DNA of 64,000 nucleotides from GM7GCV1 sp965222065 (GCA_965222065.1 OZ244933.1:2232001-2296000), one strand, 5' to 3'. Positions 35,989 through 45,395 are shown, counted from the stretch's first letter. Numbers and translations: made by a program. Notes: a model not told the origin generated them from the sequence alone.

Positions 35989-36049
35989 ATTTTCCAAGGC
36001 GAGGTTTTAATCTCGTAATAAGATTTTAAAAATGCACAGGAGAAAATCT

Positions 36050-36673
36050 ATGCACACTATCAAGAAAACACTCGTAGCTGCCGCTCTGGTTTCCGCTGGT
36101 GCAGCTGCACAAGCTGAAGTTTCCGGTTCGGTTGCTATCGCATCCAGCTACCTATGGCGCGGTTACGACCTGGGTTACGGCTCAGGCGTGGTTTCCGGCT
36201 CTCTGGATTATGCCAGTGAAACTGGTTTGTACGCTGGTATCTGGGGCTCCTCAGGTGATGATGCCTATGGTACAGAATATGATCTGTATGCAGGTTGGGG
36301 CGGCGAAATTTTTGAAGGCTTTTCTGCCGACATTGGTTACGTAGATTACAACTATCCTGACACCATGGGTTCTGCTGACTTTGAAGAAGTGATTCTCGGC
36401 CTGAGCTTTGGTCCGGTTGGTTTCACTTTTGTTGAGCCTACTACCGATGGCGCTGATTACAACTATTACGCCCTGAGTGGTGGTTATGGTGACTTCAGCG
36501 TTACCTATGGTATGTGGCAGGACTTCGGTGCGTCTGGTGCTGATGGCAGCCACCTGGATTTGACTTACGCCATGGGCGATCTCGCATTCACCCTGTCTCA
36601 GTCTGATGACGACGGTGCTGGCCTGAGCGAAGAAGTTCAGTTTGTTGTGAGCTACAGCATTCCTCTCGACTAA
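36050..36673 (+). CDS. TorF-family putative outer-membrane porin
   Basis: 207 residues from the ATG at 36050 behind CAGGAGAAAA. Signal peptide of about 22 (ending AAAQA). The mature part is beta-barrel-like: YLWRGYDLGYGSGVVSGSLDY, then alternating Tyr/Gly-rich strands ending SYSIPLD with a polar last residue. This is the TIGR02001/Gcw_chp type, in which the SSxYLWRG start is diagnostic. It is often found with glnK-amtB. An outer-membrane channel for a nitrogen source is a reasonable guess, not shown. Confidence 0.82.
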   Translation: MHTIKKTLVAAALVSAGAAAQAEVSGSVAIASSYLWRGYDLGYGSGVVSGSLDYASETGLYAGIWGSSGDDAYGTEYDLYAGWGGEIFEGFSADIGYVDYNYPDTMGSADFEEVILGLSFGPVGFTFVEPTTDGADYNYYALSGGYGDFSVTYGMWQDFGASGADGSHLDLTYAMGDLAFTLSQSDDDGAGLSEEVQFVVSYSIPLD

Positions 36674-36689
36674 GCCTGAACAGGTAGAC

Positions 36690-36713
36690 CAGGGGCTGGT
36701 TCGCCAGCCTCTG
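36690..36713 (+). other. Hairpin between porin and glnK
   Basis: AGGGGCTGG / CCAGCCTCT stem with a TTCG tetraloop, 17 bases after the porin stop, without a T-run. It is likely an RNA-stability or processing hairpin in the glnK message. Confidence 0.6.
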
Positions 36714-36758
36714 TTGAGCCAAATAATTATTAACACAATATAAAACTGGAGAGTTGTT

Positions 36759-37097
36759 ATGAAGCTCATCACCGCAATTGTTAAGCCTTTTAAATTGGAC
36801 GATGTGCGTGAAGCACTGAGTGCAATTGGAGTACAGGGCATTACTGTTACTGAAGTAAAAGGATTTGGACGTCAGAAAGGGCACACGGAGCTTTATCGTG
36901 GTGCAGAGTACGTCGTTGACTTTTTGCCGAAGATCAAGCTGGAAGTGGCAGTTGCTACCGACATGCTGGATCAGACCATTGAGGCTATTACCAGCTCTGC
37001 GGCTACCGGCAAGATAGGCGACGGTAAAATTTTCGTCACTGAGCTCGAGCAAGTGATCCGCATCCGTACCGGCGAAACCGGCTCAGACGCGATCTAA
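36759..37097 (+). CDS. glnK: P-II nitrogen regulator GlnK
   Basis: 112 residues. It is a trimeric signal protein that binds 2-oxoglutarate and ATP/ADP and is uridylylated on Tyr51 of the T-loop (GHTELYRGAEYVVDFLPK). C-terminal signature GKIGDGKIFVTELEQVIRIRTGE. It lies directly before amtB, which marks it as GlnK; under nitrogen sufficiency it plugs AmtB. Likely driven by the sigma-54 promoter upstream of the porin gene. Confidence 0.97.
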   Translation: MKLITAIVKPFKLDDVREALSAIGVQGITVTEVKGFGRQKGHTELYRGAEYVVDFLPKIKLEVAVATDMLDQTIEAITSSAATGKIGDGKIFVTELEQVIRIRTGETGSDAI

Positions 37098-37142
37098 GCT
37101 TCCATTCCAATCTGATAACTAAATTTAAACTGGAGTAAAACC

Positions 37143-38396
37143 ATGGAAAACCAAGTTATTGAACTTGCTTATGCAATGGACACCTTTTACTTCCTGATTT
37201 GCGGGGCTCTCGTCATGTGGATGGCGGCTGGTTTCGCAATGCTGGAAGCTGGGTTGGTTCGTTCAAAAAACACTACTGAAATCCTTACTAAAAACGTTGC
37301 CCTGTTTGCAATTGCCTGCACCATGTACCTGGTTTGCGGCTACCAATTTATGTATGGCGGTGGCTACTTCCTGACCGGAGTTGCAGGCACTGGTGCTGAA
37401 GACGTAGCTGCTGTTATTGCCAGTGGTGGCGATACCTACTATTCAGGTGCTTCTGACTTTTTCTTCCAGGTTGTATTCGTAGCGACTGCTATGTCCATCG
37501 TATCTGGTGCGGTTGCCGAGCGTATGAAGCTTTGGGCTTTCCTGGCCTTTGCTGTGGTTATGACTGGCGTTATCTATCCAATTGAAGGTGGCTGGACCTG
37601 GGGCGGTAAAGAAGTATTTGGTATGTTCGCCCTGGATTACAGCGACTATGCCGGTTCCGGTATTGTTCACCTTGCAGGTGCTGCTGCAGCCCTGGCTGGC
37701 GTGATCCTGCTTGGGCCACGTAAAGGCAAGTACACTGCGGATGGATCTGCCAATGCGATCCCCGGTGCCAACCTGCCTCTGGCAACCCTCGGTACCTTTA
37801 TCCTCTGGCTCGGCTGGTTCGGTTTCAACGGTGGTTCTACCCTGAAACTGTCTGACATTGCTGTTGCCAACGAAGTTGCCAATGTCTTCATGAACACCAA
37901 TGCGGCAGCGTCCGGCGGCCTGATTGCTGCCCTGATTGTTGCTCGTATCATGTTTGGCAAGGCTGACCTGACTATGGCGCTTAACGGTGCCCTGGCCGGC
38001 CTGGTAGCTATTACTGCCGATCCGGCTTCCCAGTCCGCCCTGATGTCTACCATTATTGGTGCGATCGGTGGTGTTCTGGTGGTATTCAGTATTGTCGGTC
38101 TGGATAAAGCCAAGATTGATGATCCTGTTGGTGCCATCTCTGTGCACGGTACCGTAGGTATCTTCGGTGTCCTGGCAGTAGCTATCTTTGGCGATGCCAG
38201 CTTTGGCGGCCAGATTGTTGGTCTGCTGACCATCTTCATCTGGGTATTTGTAGCCAGCCTGATTGTATGGATGATTCTGAAAGTAACCATGGGTATCCGT
38301 GTTTCTGAAGAAGAAGAGTACGAGGGCGTAGACCTCAGCGAATGTGGTATGGAAGCCTACCCCGAGTTTGTTCGAGGTGGTTCTTCAATAAACTAA
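37143..38396 (+). CDS. amtB: Ammonium transporter AmtB
   Basis: 417 residues, about 11 membrane helices. The first residues (MENQVIELAYAMDTFYFLICGALVMWMAAGFAMLEAGLVR) are typical of Amt proteins without a long signal peptide. Pore elements include HLAGAAAALAG with the first pore His and VHGTVGIFGVLA with the second. The C-terminal tail (RVSEEEEYEGVDLSECGMEAYPEF) is the GlnK-contacting region. It passes ammonium through the inner membrane. Confidence 0.97.
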   Translation: MENQVIELAYAMDTFYFLICGALVMWMAAGFAMLEAGLVRSKNTTEILTKNVALFAIACTMYLVCGYQFMYGGGYFLTGVAGTGAEDVAAVIASGGDTYYSGASDFFFQVVFVATAMSIVSGAVAERMKLWAFLAFAVVMTGVIYPIEGGWTWGGKEVFGMFALDYSDYAGSGIVHLAGAAAALAGVILLGPRKGKYTADGSANAIPGANLPLATLGTFILWLGWFGFNGGSTLKLSDIAVANEVANVFMNTNAAASGGLIAALIVARIMFGKADLTMALNGALAGLVAITADPASQSALMSTIIGAIGGVLVVFSIVGLDKAKIDDPVGAISVHGTVGIFGVLAVAIFGDASFGGQIVGLLTIFIWVFVASLIVWMILKVTMGIRVSEEEEYEGVDLSECGMEAYPEFVRGGSSIN

Positions 38397-38416
38397 ATTC
38401 GGCTCTGGTAGTTGAG

Positions 38417-38448
38417 AAAGGAAGCGCTTCGGCGCTTCCTTTTTTTTT
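38417..38448 (+). terminator. Intrinsic terminator after amtB
   Basis: AGGAAGCGC / GCGCTTCCT stem with a TTCG loop and a run of nine or more T. It separates amtB from the next P-II gene. Confidence 0.92.
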
Positions 38449-38510
38449 GAAAGTATGTAATCTGTGCTCATTCAGATTAGAACAACACCGCTATCAAGAG
38501 GTTTGGGTAT

Positions 38511-38849
38511 ATGAAACTGATTACAGCAGTTATTAAGCCTTTCAAAATGGATGATGTCCGCGAAGCGTTGAGCGAGGTAGGTATCCAGGGCGTAACCGCG
38601 ACGGAGGTAAAAGGCTTTGGTCGTCAAAAGGGCCATACGGAGTTGTACCGCGGAGCAGAGTACATAGTCGACTTTCTCCCAAAGGTAAAACTTGAAATCG
38701 CCGTTGCGGACGACATGGTTGATACTGTCATTGATGCAATTAGCAAATCAGCCAGTACCGGGAAGATAGGGGATGGCAAGATTTTTGTCAGCAACCTGGA
38801 ACAGGTTATCCGTATTCGTACGGGGGAAACCGGCGAAGACGCACTCTGA
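38511..38849 (+). CDS. Second P-II protein (GlnB-like)
   Basis: 112 residues, closely similar to the GlnK at 36759, with the same T-loop GHTELYRGAEYIVDF (Tyr51). It is separated from amtB by a terminator, so it has its own promoter, and it has its own terminator too. By role it may be the GlnB that controls GlnE/NtrB, or a second GlnK; sequence alone does not decide. Ribosome binding site around AAGAGG. Confidence 0.93.
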   Translation: MKLITAVIKPFKMDDVREALSEVGIQGVTATEVKGFGRQKGHTELYRGAEYIVDFLPKVKLEIAVADDMVDTVIDAISKSASTGKIGDGKIFVSNLEQVIRIRTGETGEDAL

Positions 38850-38858
38850 GATAACAGT

Positions 38859-38894
38859 AAAAAAGCGGGCGCTATTTAGCGCCCGCTTTTTTTT
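38859..38894. terminator. Bidirectional terminator
   Basis: AAAAGCGGGCGCT / AGCGCCCGCTTTT stem with an ATTT loop, between the P-II gene and the convergent ytjB-like gene. Confidence 0.93.
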
Positions 38895-38904
38895 GTCCGT
38901 ATTG

Positions 38905-40017
38905 TTACCTGTTAGTCAGGGATGATTCCTGCTTTCTCCATAGCATGGCCAGTGAAGGCTTGACCTGTGCAATACTCCAGAACCTTGCTGAATGCTTGTT
39001 GCCGAGTGGGGAAAATTCCATATCAATATTCATATCCAGTGCATTTTTCATGGCCTGGCTAATATGAGCTGACTCCGTTGAGCTTTTGATGGCGGTCTGA
39101 AGAGACTCGTTTATTTCGGCAATCGCCGGGTAAAGGGTTCCCTGTCGTGCGGCGACGGAGGTTTTATGGAGTAATGCCTTGACGTCAATCCGGTACTGTT
39201 CATTTTCAAACCTGAACACCAGGGGCTTGGCGATGCCCCAGGCAAAAATCAGGGCCTGGAGGTTATCGTTACTGGACTGACCAGAAGGCATGCGACAAAT
39301 AAAACGGGTTTTTGATAGGCTTAAAACCCGTCCACCGTATCCCTGGACAAGATTTTCCAGGCGTCGATACAGGCTGGTAATGGCTTCGTCCAGTGCAGCA
39401 CTGTCCTCTTCCAGGGCCGGGTCAATGACCGGAAAAATAAATAACAGCAATGAGCTTCCTGCGGCTTCGCCGGAAAGCTTCTGGCTCGGCTCGAGTATTT
39501 CTGGCTGTGTGCTATTGCTCTTACCTGTATGGCGTTGGTATCGCTGAACAATGAAAAAGACGCTGATTAGCACAAGCACAATGGATGCAACCAGCAGGCT
39601 ATTGCGAATCACCGATAACCAGGGGATGCCAGGATCGCTCTGGGCATTGACCTCAAGCTGAACAGAACCGGCAAGTGATCCCTGGAAAGTGACGGGAAAA
39701 CTATCAACCAGTACCGGGGCTGCCCCCTGGGGAGTGTTACTGTTTAAAACGGAAGCGATTTGTGACTGATCGGCGCCGTAAATCCGAATCTCCCGGATAT
39801 TGGTCTCCTGGATAAGGCTTTCCAGCTGGCGTACAGCGGCCGCCCGGTTTTCTGACAGGAATATGGGAAGTGAGGCATTCTTTACCAGATTAATTTGGGA
39901 TTCGCTGATCTCCGGTTCAGGGGTGGGCGTGTTTAGCCAGAGTTGTGTGACCAGTGTGGATACCAGAATGACAAGCCATAGAAGCAAAGCCTGTACGATG
40001 GTTTTTTTAGACAACAA
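38905..40017 (-). CDS. ytjB: AhpA/YtjB (SMP_2) family membrane protein
   Basis: 370 residues from a TTG at 40017, chosen because a perfect AAGGAG lies seven bases before it; an ATG at 40059 gives 384 but lacks such a site. One N-terminal helix (about 7-28), a periplasmic segment of about 130 residues, a second helix near 145-170, then a cytoplasmic domain. Divergent from serB, as ytjB (smp) is in E. coli. Function is poorly known; links to host-cell or virulence traits exist only by old annotation. Confidence 0.8.
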   Translation of the reverse strand: MLSKKTIVQALLLWLVILVSTLVTQLWLNTPTPEPEISESQINLVKNASLPIFLSENRAAAVRQLESLIQETNIREIRIYGADQSQIASVLNSNTPQGAAPVLVDSFPVTFQGSLAGSVQLEVNAQSDPGIPWLSVIRNSLLVASIVLVLISVFFIVQRYQRHTGKSNSTQPEILEPSQKLSGEAAGSSLLLFIFPVIDPALEEDSAALDEAITSLYRRLENLVQGYGGRVLSLSKTRFICRMPSGQSSNDNLQALIFAWGIAKPLVFRFENEQYRIDVKALLHKTSVAARQGTLYPAIAEINESLQTAIKSSTESAHISQAMKNALDMNIDMEFSPLGNKHSARFWSIAQVKPSLAMLWRKQESSLTNR

Positions 40018-40149
40018 ATTCAGTCTCCTTTCGATAGCGACCATTGTATGACAAGCCATTTTAATCGGCGATTTGGAAAATCATTCCAAAGCCGACTTAT
40101 CTGTATCCGATGCACACTATATAATTGCGCCTCGTTCAGGAAGCAATAA

Positions 40150-41358
40150 ATGATAGAAAAGATCTTTCTACTCACGATTTCCGGGGAAAACAAACCCGGA
40201 ATGTGCACTAAAATTACCTCTGTGCTGGCAAATAACGATGCTGAAATACTGGATATCGGCCAGGCGGTTATTCATGACACCCTGTCACTGGGACTGCTGA
40301 TCGGTATCTCGGAAAGCCTCGATATTAATGGACTGGTCAGCGAGATTGATCAGTCTTTGGGTCAATGTGATATCCGTATAAAGACGGTACAAATCTCTGA
40401 TCAGGATTATTCCCATTGGGTGGCGGGTCGCGGCAAGCCGAGACATGTTATTACCCTGATCGCACGCACACTGTCAGCACATGCTATCGCCGAGGTAAGT
40501 CGGGTGCTTGCCAATTACGGACTGGACATTTATCACGTTACCCGCCTTACCGGTCGTATTCCGATAGACAAAATTCCAGAGCAAACCCAGGCCTGTGTCG
40601 AATTTATTGCCCGCGGTGAAGTGGACTCGGTGACGACCCTGAGAACCGAGTTGATGAGTCTTAGCTCAAGACTGGATGTGGATCTGGCCTACCAGGAAGA
40701 CAACGTTTATCGGCGCAATCGAAGACTGATTGTGTTTGATATGGACTCCACCCTGATTCGTGAAGAAGTGATTGATGAACTCGCCAAGGAAGCCGGCGTA
40801 GGCGAGCAAGTGGTAGAAATCACCGAGGCGGCCATGCGGGGTGAACTGGATTTCAGTCAAAGCCTGAGAAAGCGGGTTAGTTTGCTTGAAGGCTTGCCAG
40901 AAAGTGTTTTGGCCAAGGTAGCCTCACGACTACATGTAAACGATGGCGCAGATCGCTTGCTAAGCCAGTTGCGTCAACTCGGGTTTAAAACGGCGATTCT
41001 TTCCGGTGGTTTTGACTATTTTGGCAATCACTTGCAGAAAAAACTGGGCATCGACTACGTCTATGCCAACAAACTGGAAATCGTCGACGGCAAGCTTACC
41101 GGAAAAGTCCTGGGAGACATTGTCGACGCCAATCGCAAAGCGGCTTTATTGGAGCAACTGGCGGCGGAGCAGGGGTTGACCTTGCAGCAGACTATTGCCG
41201 TGGGTGATGGTGCCAATGACCTCAAGATGCTGGGTATTGCTGGAATGGGCGTGGCATTTCATGCCAAGCCGCTTGTTCGCGAGTCGGCGGATTATGCGCT
41301 GACGAATTTGGGATTGGATGCGATCCTTTATCTGATGGGTTATAGCGACAAAGACTGA
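40150..41358 (+). CDS. serB: Phosphoserine phosphatase with N-terminal ACT domains
   Basis: 402 residues. It makes L-serine from phosphoserine. The first 180 residues contain two ACT-like regulatory domains (ISGENKPGMCTKITSVLA; TLIARTLSAHAIAEVSRVLANYG). A HAD phosphatase domain follows with nucleophile motif FDMDSTLIREEVIDELA, SGGFDYF, and the Asp pair in GDGANDLKML. The domain layout is the pseudomonad form; E. coli SerB is shorter. Confidence 0.96.
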   Translation: MIEKIFLLTISGENKPGMCTKITSVLANNDAEILDIGQAVIHDTLSLGLLIGISESLDINGLVSEIDQSLGQCDIRIKTVQISDQDYSHWVAGRGKPRHVITLIARTLSAHAIAEVSRVLANYGLDIYHVTRLTGRIPIDKIPEQTQACVEFIARGEVDSVTTLRTELMSLSSRLDVDLAYQEDNVYRRNRRLIVFDMDSTLIREEVIDELAKEAGVGEQVVEITEAAMRGELDFSQSLRKRVSLLEGLPESVLAKVASRLHVNDGADRLLSQLRQLGFKTAILSGGFDYFGNHLQKKLGIDYVYANKLEIVDGKLTGKVLGDIVDANRKAALLEQLAAEQGLTLQQTIAVGDGANDLKMLGIAGMGVAFHAKPLVRESADYALTNLGLDAILYLMGYSDKD

Positions 41359-41399
41359 TTGGTCTGAAAGCTACTGCGCTCATTTATCTTTCATAAGTA

Positions 41400-41990
41400 T
41401 TTTCTTTTTTTATTTTAGCCACTGCGTGGGGCGTGGCTTTTGTTTCGCCAAAAGCCACCAAAAGCATTGCTCCCGTTCCACAGCCCACTTTTACGTGAGC
41501 GCCTTCGGCGTCACTACAGTGGGTCCCCTGCATTCCACTCAATATTCATCGTCGTCTCTACGTGACTTCCTGTCACGTTTCGAATCAATTGGGCGTCCAT
41601 GCCCAATTGCCGGTAAATATTGAGTTTCATTTCAGCTGCTCCAAGGTCGCGCCTGGGTGCATAGCTTGGGCAAAGGGGAATACTTTAAAAGATAAAAACG
41701 CCCAAAGTTTCAATTTGGCACCCCTTTGGCGACCTGATAGCAGCCGAGAAGCGCAGGAAATTCGGAGAAAAGCGAGGACTGTCTGAGCGCTTTAGCGCGA
41801 GTTCCGCAGCGCCGTATTTTTCGAGCATCTCAGGGCACCCGAAGGGCTGCGGATTGGGAGCCTGTGGTTTTGCCTACTTTTGACTAAACAAAAGTAGGTC
41901 GCCCAAAGGCGAAAACTTTCAGCAGAGCCTAAAGCGTCTTACCGAAACAAAAGCCACGCCCTACGCAGTGGCTACAAAATATGAATAACT
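41400..41990. repeat. Dispersed non-coding repeat, copy 2
   Basis: The gap between serB and fimX holds no credible gene. The core from about 41728 to 41865 matches copy 1 (CAGCCGAGAAGCG, CGAGGACTGT, GCGAGTTCCGCAGC, TTTTTCGAGCAT, GGGCTGCGGA). Outer parts look like inverted counterparts: GCGTGGCTTTTGTTTCG near 41431 and CGAAACAAAAGCCACGC near 41942. Ends approximate. Confidence 0.78.
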
Positions 41991-42075
41991 AGAAGGATAT
42001 ACCCTTATACAGAATATGCATTTACACACGAAGGTTGCGGAAACCAAGAGTAATCCGCCTGATAATACAAACAAA

Positions 42076-42100
42076 AAACGGGGCTTTAAAAGCCCCGTTT
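42076..42100. terminator. Terminator after fimX
   Basis: AAACGGGGCTTT / AAAGCCCCGTTT near-perfect palindrome with A-rich and T-rich flanks; on the minus strand the A-run on its left gives the T-run. Confidence 0.88.
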
Positions 42101-42126
42101 CTTAAATACTGGCGTTGGCACAAAGC

Positions 42127-44172
42127 CTAAAACTTATAGTCCATTTTGTTGCCTGGTGCCTGCACATAGTAACCCTGAATATAGGCGACGTTGGATTTCC
42201 AGAGTACCGGCATAATGGTGGCGCTCTCTACCATGGGTACGATGGCTTTCACCTTGCGTTCGGCAATTTGCTCAAGGATCTTGCTCATGTTTTCGCTTTC
42301 GCCTTTTTGGGCCGCCAGGGTGAAAGAGCCATCAATCTTGGCAAAATCAAATGGAATCTGTTCAAGGATTTTCATCGGCTGCACGGAGCTGCCAAAGTGG
42401 GTAATGACGGTGGCACAGCCAAAGGATTTTACGGTTTTGATAAAACTGGCTGCGGCTTTGAGGCTGGTGGAAACATCAATCTCTCTCAGCTGGAAGCTCA
42501 TCTGCTTGGGCGATAATCGCGATTTTTTAATGGCCGCCCCAACCCATGCAGAAAACTTGGGGTTTTGTACCGATTGCTTGCTGATGTGGATATAGAGGTT
42601 TTCGTTGCCCTCACAGTCCTGCTTTTTCAGCAGGGTTTTCATGGCTTCCAGGATAACCCAGCGATCGATTTCATCGTTTTCGTTATTGCGGGTAGCCATG
42701 GCAATGAAATCCTTGGGGTAGGTCTCCTTATGCTCGGGACGGATACCAAGAAGCACTTCATAGTTTTTGCTGGCATCGCCGTGGAATTTCATCATTGGCT
42801 GGAAAAGGATTTGCAAATGCTTGTGCTTGAACGCCTGTTTCAGCAGGTAGTTGATATCAATATCGCTGTCATCACTGGTTTTTTCCGGTTCGTAAAGATG
42901 GGCGCCATTACCAATGCCGTTTTCTTTATCGGCCAGGAACTGATCGCAGGCCCGGATACTTTGTTTGACCACTGTATCAGCATTGGTGCTGAGATCGCTG
43001 ATTAGCGCGATACCGATGGTAATAGTAATTTGCTGGCTGTTATCACCAAACTCAAACACATTGGCATCTGTCTTGCTCGCAAAGTCTTCGGCCAGCTTGA
43101 GTGCGGTTTGCGCATCAACCTCCTCCAGTAACAGCATCAGCTTATTGTTGTCGAATACACTGACAATGTGATCGGGAAGGTTGCTGCAAACAAAGTCAAT
43201 AAAACTGCTGTAAAGGTCGTCGAAGGCGGCAATACCAAGGGTTTCCTGCAGCTTGTCGAACGCATCGATTTCCATGCACAGAAGGGAACTGTCCCTTTTT
43301 TGCGAGTGCGCAATACTGATACAGCTCTCGATGTGCTGTACCAGTTTGTTTCTCGAAGAAGTGGGACCGGAGGCTGGCGCGGAAGCCTGGGCGCTGGTGT
43401 TACCCAGTTGGGGCTCAATTTTTAACTGCAGGCAGTTTTCGTCGTTATATTGAACCGTATTGAGATCAATCTTAACGCTGGTTTTTTGTCCGTTGGCGTT
43501 GGTAATGCTGGTAACCAGTTCCGCACCAGGAAAGCTGTCGGGGGAGTTGCTGAAATTCTTAAGGATTTCCTTGTATTTGGCCTGGGCTTCCTTGTCGAGG
43601 ATATCCACAATGGGGAGTGCATCAGCTTCTTCCTTGTCGATATCAAAAAGGTCGGAAAAGGCATCGTTAACCAGAACAAACATGGACTCATTAACAATGG
43701 CCATTGGCAGTCGGGCATATTGAAGCAACTGTTGATACCGGTTTTCGGAGGCATAAAAACGCCGGAGGGTATCACGGTGTTTCGAACGGTCCTCGCGGTT
43801 TCTTAGCTCCCTGTTAATGACCGCTACCAGGTGCTGATCTTCATCAATGCCAACCAGATCCCTGGCACCCTGGCGGATGCCCGTGGCTATATCGGCACCA
43901 TTTGGTTCATCGGCAATGATAATTACGGGAACGTCTCTGTTCAGGCGATTGAGATCCTGGACAATTTCTGAAGGGGCCGGTGTCTTAAAATCCTGATGGG
44001 CAAGAATAATGTCTATCTTGGCGCTGCGAAGTTCTTCGCCAAGTTCTTCCCTTGAGGTTATATTTCTAATGAGTACCTTGAAGCCGCTGCTGTCCAGCAC
44101 GCTACCCAAACGGCTAGAGACATCCACCGAATCGTTGGTGATGATCACCGACAAATCTTTAACTTCAGCCAT
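42127..44172 (-). CDS. fimX: FimX-type degenerate GGDEF/EAL c-di-GMP receptor
   Basis: 681 residues, near the 691 of Pseudomonas FimX. Order: degenerate receiver (1-125, phosphorylatable Asp not evident), PAS domain (about 145-260), GGDEF-like domain (about 280-430) with FDNNKLM where GGDEF should be, and EAL-like domain (about 445-680) with YEVLLGIR instead of EALLR and THFG instead of DDFG. It is therefore predicted to lack cyclase and phosphodiesterase activity and to bind c-di-GMP. FimX controls type IV pilus assembly and twitching through PilZ and PilB. A single gene with its own terminator. Confidence 0.87.
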   Translation of the reverse strand: MAEVKDLSVIITNDSVDVSSRLGSVLDSSGFKVLIRNITSREELGEELRSAKIDIILAHQDFKTPAPSEIVQDLNRLNRDVPVIIIADEPNGADIATGIRQGARDLVGIDEDQHLVAVINRELRNREDRSKHRDTLRRFYASENRYQQLLQYARLPMAIVNESMFVLVNDAFSDLFDIDKEEADALPIVDILDKEAQAKYKEILKNFSNSPDSFPGAELVTSITNANGQKTSVKIDLNTVQYNDENCLQLKIEPQLGNTSAQASAPASGPTSSRNKLVQHIESCISIAHSQKRDSSLLCMEIDAFDKLQETLGIAAFDDLYSSFIDFVCSNLPDHIVSVFDNNKLMLLLEEVDAQTALKLAEDFASKTDANVFEFGDNSQQITITIGIALISDLSTNADTVVKQSIRACDQFLADKENGIGNGAHLYEPEKTSDDSDIDINYLLKQAFKHKHLQILFQPMMKFHGDASKNYEVLLGIRPEHKETYPKDFIAMATRNNENDEIDRWVILEAMKTLLKKQDCEGNENLYIHISKQSVQNPKFSAWVGAAIKKSRLSPKQMSFQLREIDVSTSLKAAASFIKTVKSFGCATVITHFGSSVQPMKILEQIPFDFAKIDGSFTLAAQKGESENMSKILEQIAERKVKAIVPMVESATIMPVLWKSNVAYIQGYYVQAPGNKMDYKF

Positions 44173-44340
44173 CAGGAGTCGTTATCCTTATTGTGGGAAA
44201 TGTGCAGAAAGATGAGTTTTTATAGCCAAAACAATCATAATCGCATTGAATCAGTGTGTATAGTCGATCACAAGCGCCGATTTTGCCAGGTTTCCGGGTG
44301 ATATCGCACTCGTAAGCAAGTGTCCGGGTTGTTCTTCTGG

Positions 44341-45363
44341 TTACAAAATAAGTGTTTTGCTTTTTTCCCCGGCTTCTTCCAGTGCCAGTCTTGGAACCAG
44401 ATACCCGGGTAGCCCGGTGCGCAATTCATTCCAGAGGCTTTTGGCTTTCTGCAGGGAAACCTCAAAGTGTGAGGCCCCGCTGACGCGGTCCAGGCAGAAC
44501 AGGTAGTAGGGCAATATACCGGCATCAAAGCCGTTCTCCTGAAGTGCCTTAAGGGTATCCACCTGATCGTTAATACCCTTGAGGAGGACGGACTGGTTTA
44601 ATGGCTGCAATCCCCGTTCACGCATTTTTCTGACGGCGGCCCTGAGACCGTCCCCGATTTCATTGGGGTGGTTGATATGCAAAACAACCTGAACCCGAAG
44701 TCGGGTTTTGCTGACCCAGGATAAAAATTCCTCATTGATACGATCCGGAATCACGACGGGAAGGCGTGTATGGATTCTCAAGCGCTTTAGATGGGGGATC
44801 GTTTCGAGTTGTTGTGTCAGCCAGGATAAGTGTTTATCCGGGGCTGACAGGGGATCACCTCCGCTAAAAATGACTTCAGTGATCCCGGGTTGCTTGCGAA
44901 TGTATTCCATGACGTCCAGCCAGCCCTGTCTGCCAGGATTATTTTCGCCATAGTCAAAACTTCGTCGAAAACAGTACCGGCAGTTGATGGCACATTTTCC
45001 TGACACGATAAGCAGCACGCGTCCCGGATACTTGTGAACCAGGCCGGGGAGGGGAGCGAAGTCCTCTTCGCGAAGGGGATCTTCTGAAAACCCGATCGGA
45101 TTGACCTCTTCCTCTTTGCGATTTAACACCTGAAGCAACAAGGGGTCGTCCGGATTACCGGGCTGCATAAGTCCGACAAAGGCCCGCGGTACCAACAGGG
45201 GAAAATCCTTACAGGCCTGATCCGATAAATCGACATCCGCCGGGGCCAGGTTTAACAGCCGGCAAAGTTCCTTTGGATCTCGTATAGCGGCAATCAACTG
45301 GGATTGCCATGGTTCTTGTACTCTTGAATCTGTCTGACAGGAGGCCTGGCTGTGCGGTATCAT
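44341..45363 (-). CDS. epmB: EF-P beta-lysylation protein EpmB
   Basis: 340 residues. A radical-SAM enzyme of the lysine 2,3-aminomutase family that makes R-beta-lysine for EF-P. The iron-sulfur motif is CAINCRYCFRR; the SAM/PLP-type body follows (GGDPLSAPDKHLSWL, HTRLPVVIP). It lacks the extra segments of catabolic lysine aminomutases. Divergent from efp, with only 32 bases between the two start codons, so their promoters must overlap or lie inside the genes. Confidence 0.95.
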   Translation of the reverse strand: MIPHSQASCQTDSRVQEPWQSQLIAAIRDPKELCRLLNLAPADVDLSDQACKDFPLLVPRAFVGLMQPGNPDDPLLLQVLNRKEEEVNPIGFSEDPLREEDFAPLPGLVHKYPGRVLLIVSGKCAINCRYCFRRSFDYGENNPGRQGWLDVMEYIRKQPGITEVIFSGGDPLSAPDKHLSWLTQQLETIPHLKRLRIHTRLPVVIPDRINEEFLSWVSKTRLRVQVVLHINHPNEIGDGLRAAVRKMRERGLQPLNQSVLLKGINDQVDTLKALQENGFDAGILPYYLFCLDRVSGASHFEVSLQKAKSLWNELRTGLPGYLVPRLALEEAGEKSKTLIL

Positions 45364-45395
45364 TGCGCCCTTTTGAACTAATCAGGATTGAAAGA

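Larger units (their letters stand above)
35760..36049 (+). promoter_or_regulatory. Nitrogen-control region upstream of porin-glnK-amtB
   Basis: About 290 bases between the divergent ubiK and porin genes. It contains two NtrC-type palindromes, an AT-rich stretch (35930-35970) and a sigma-54 promoter. This is the standard arrangement of an NtrC-activated promoter. Confidence 0.75.

Noticed and set aside
41426..41786. Small open frames within dispersed repeat copy 2
   Set aside because: Same reason; the sequence matches non-coding copy 1.
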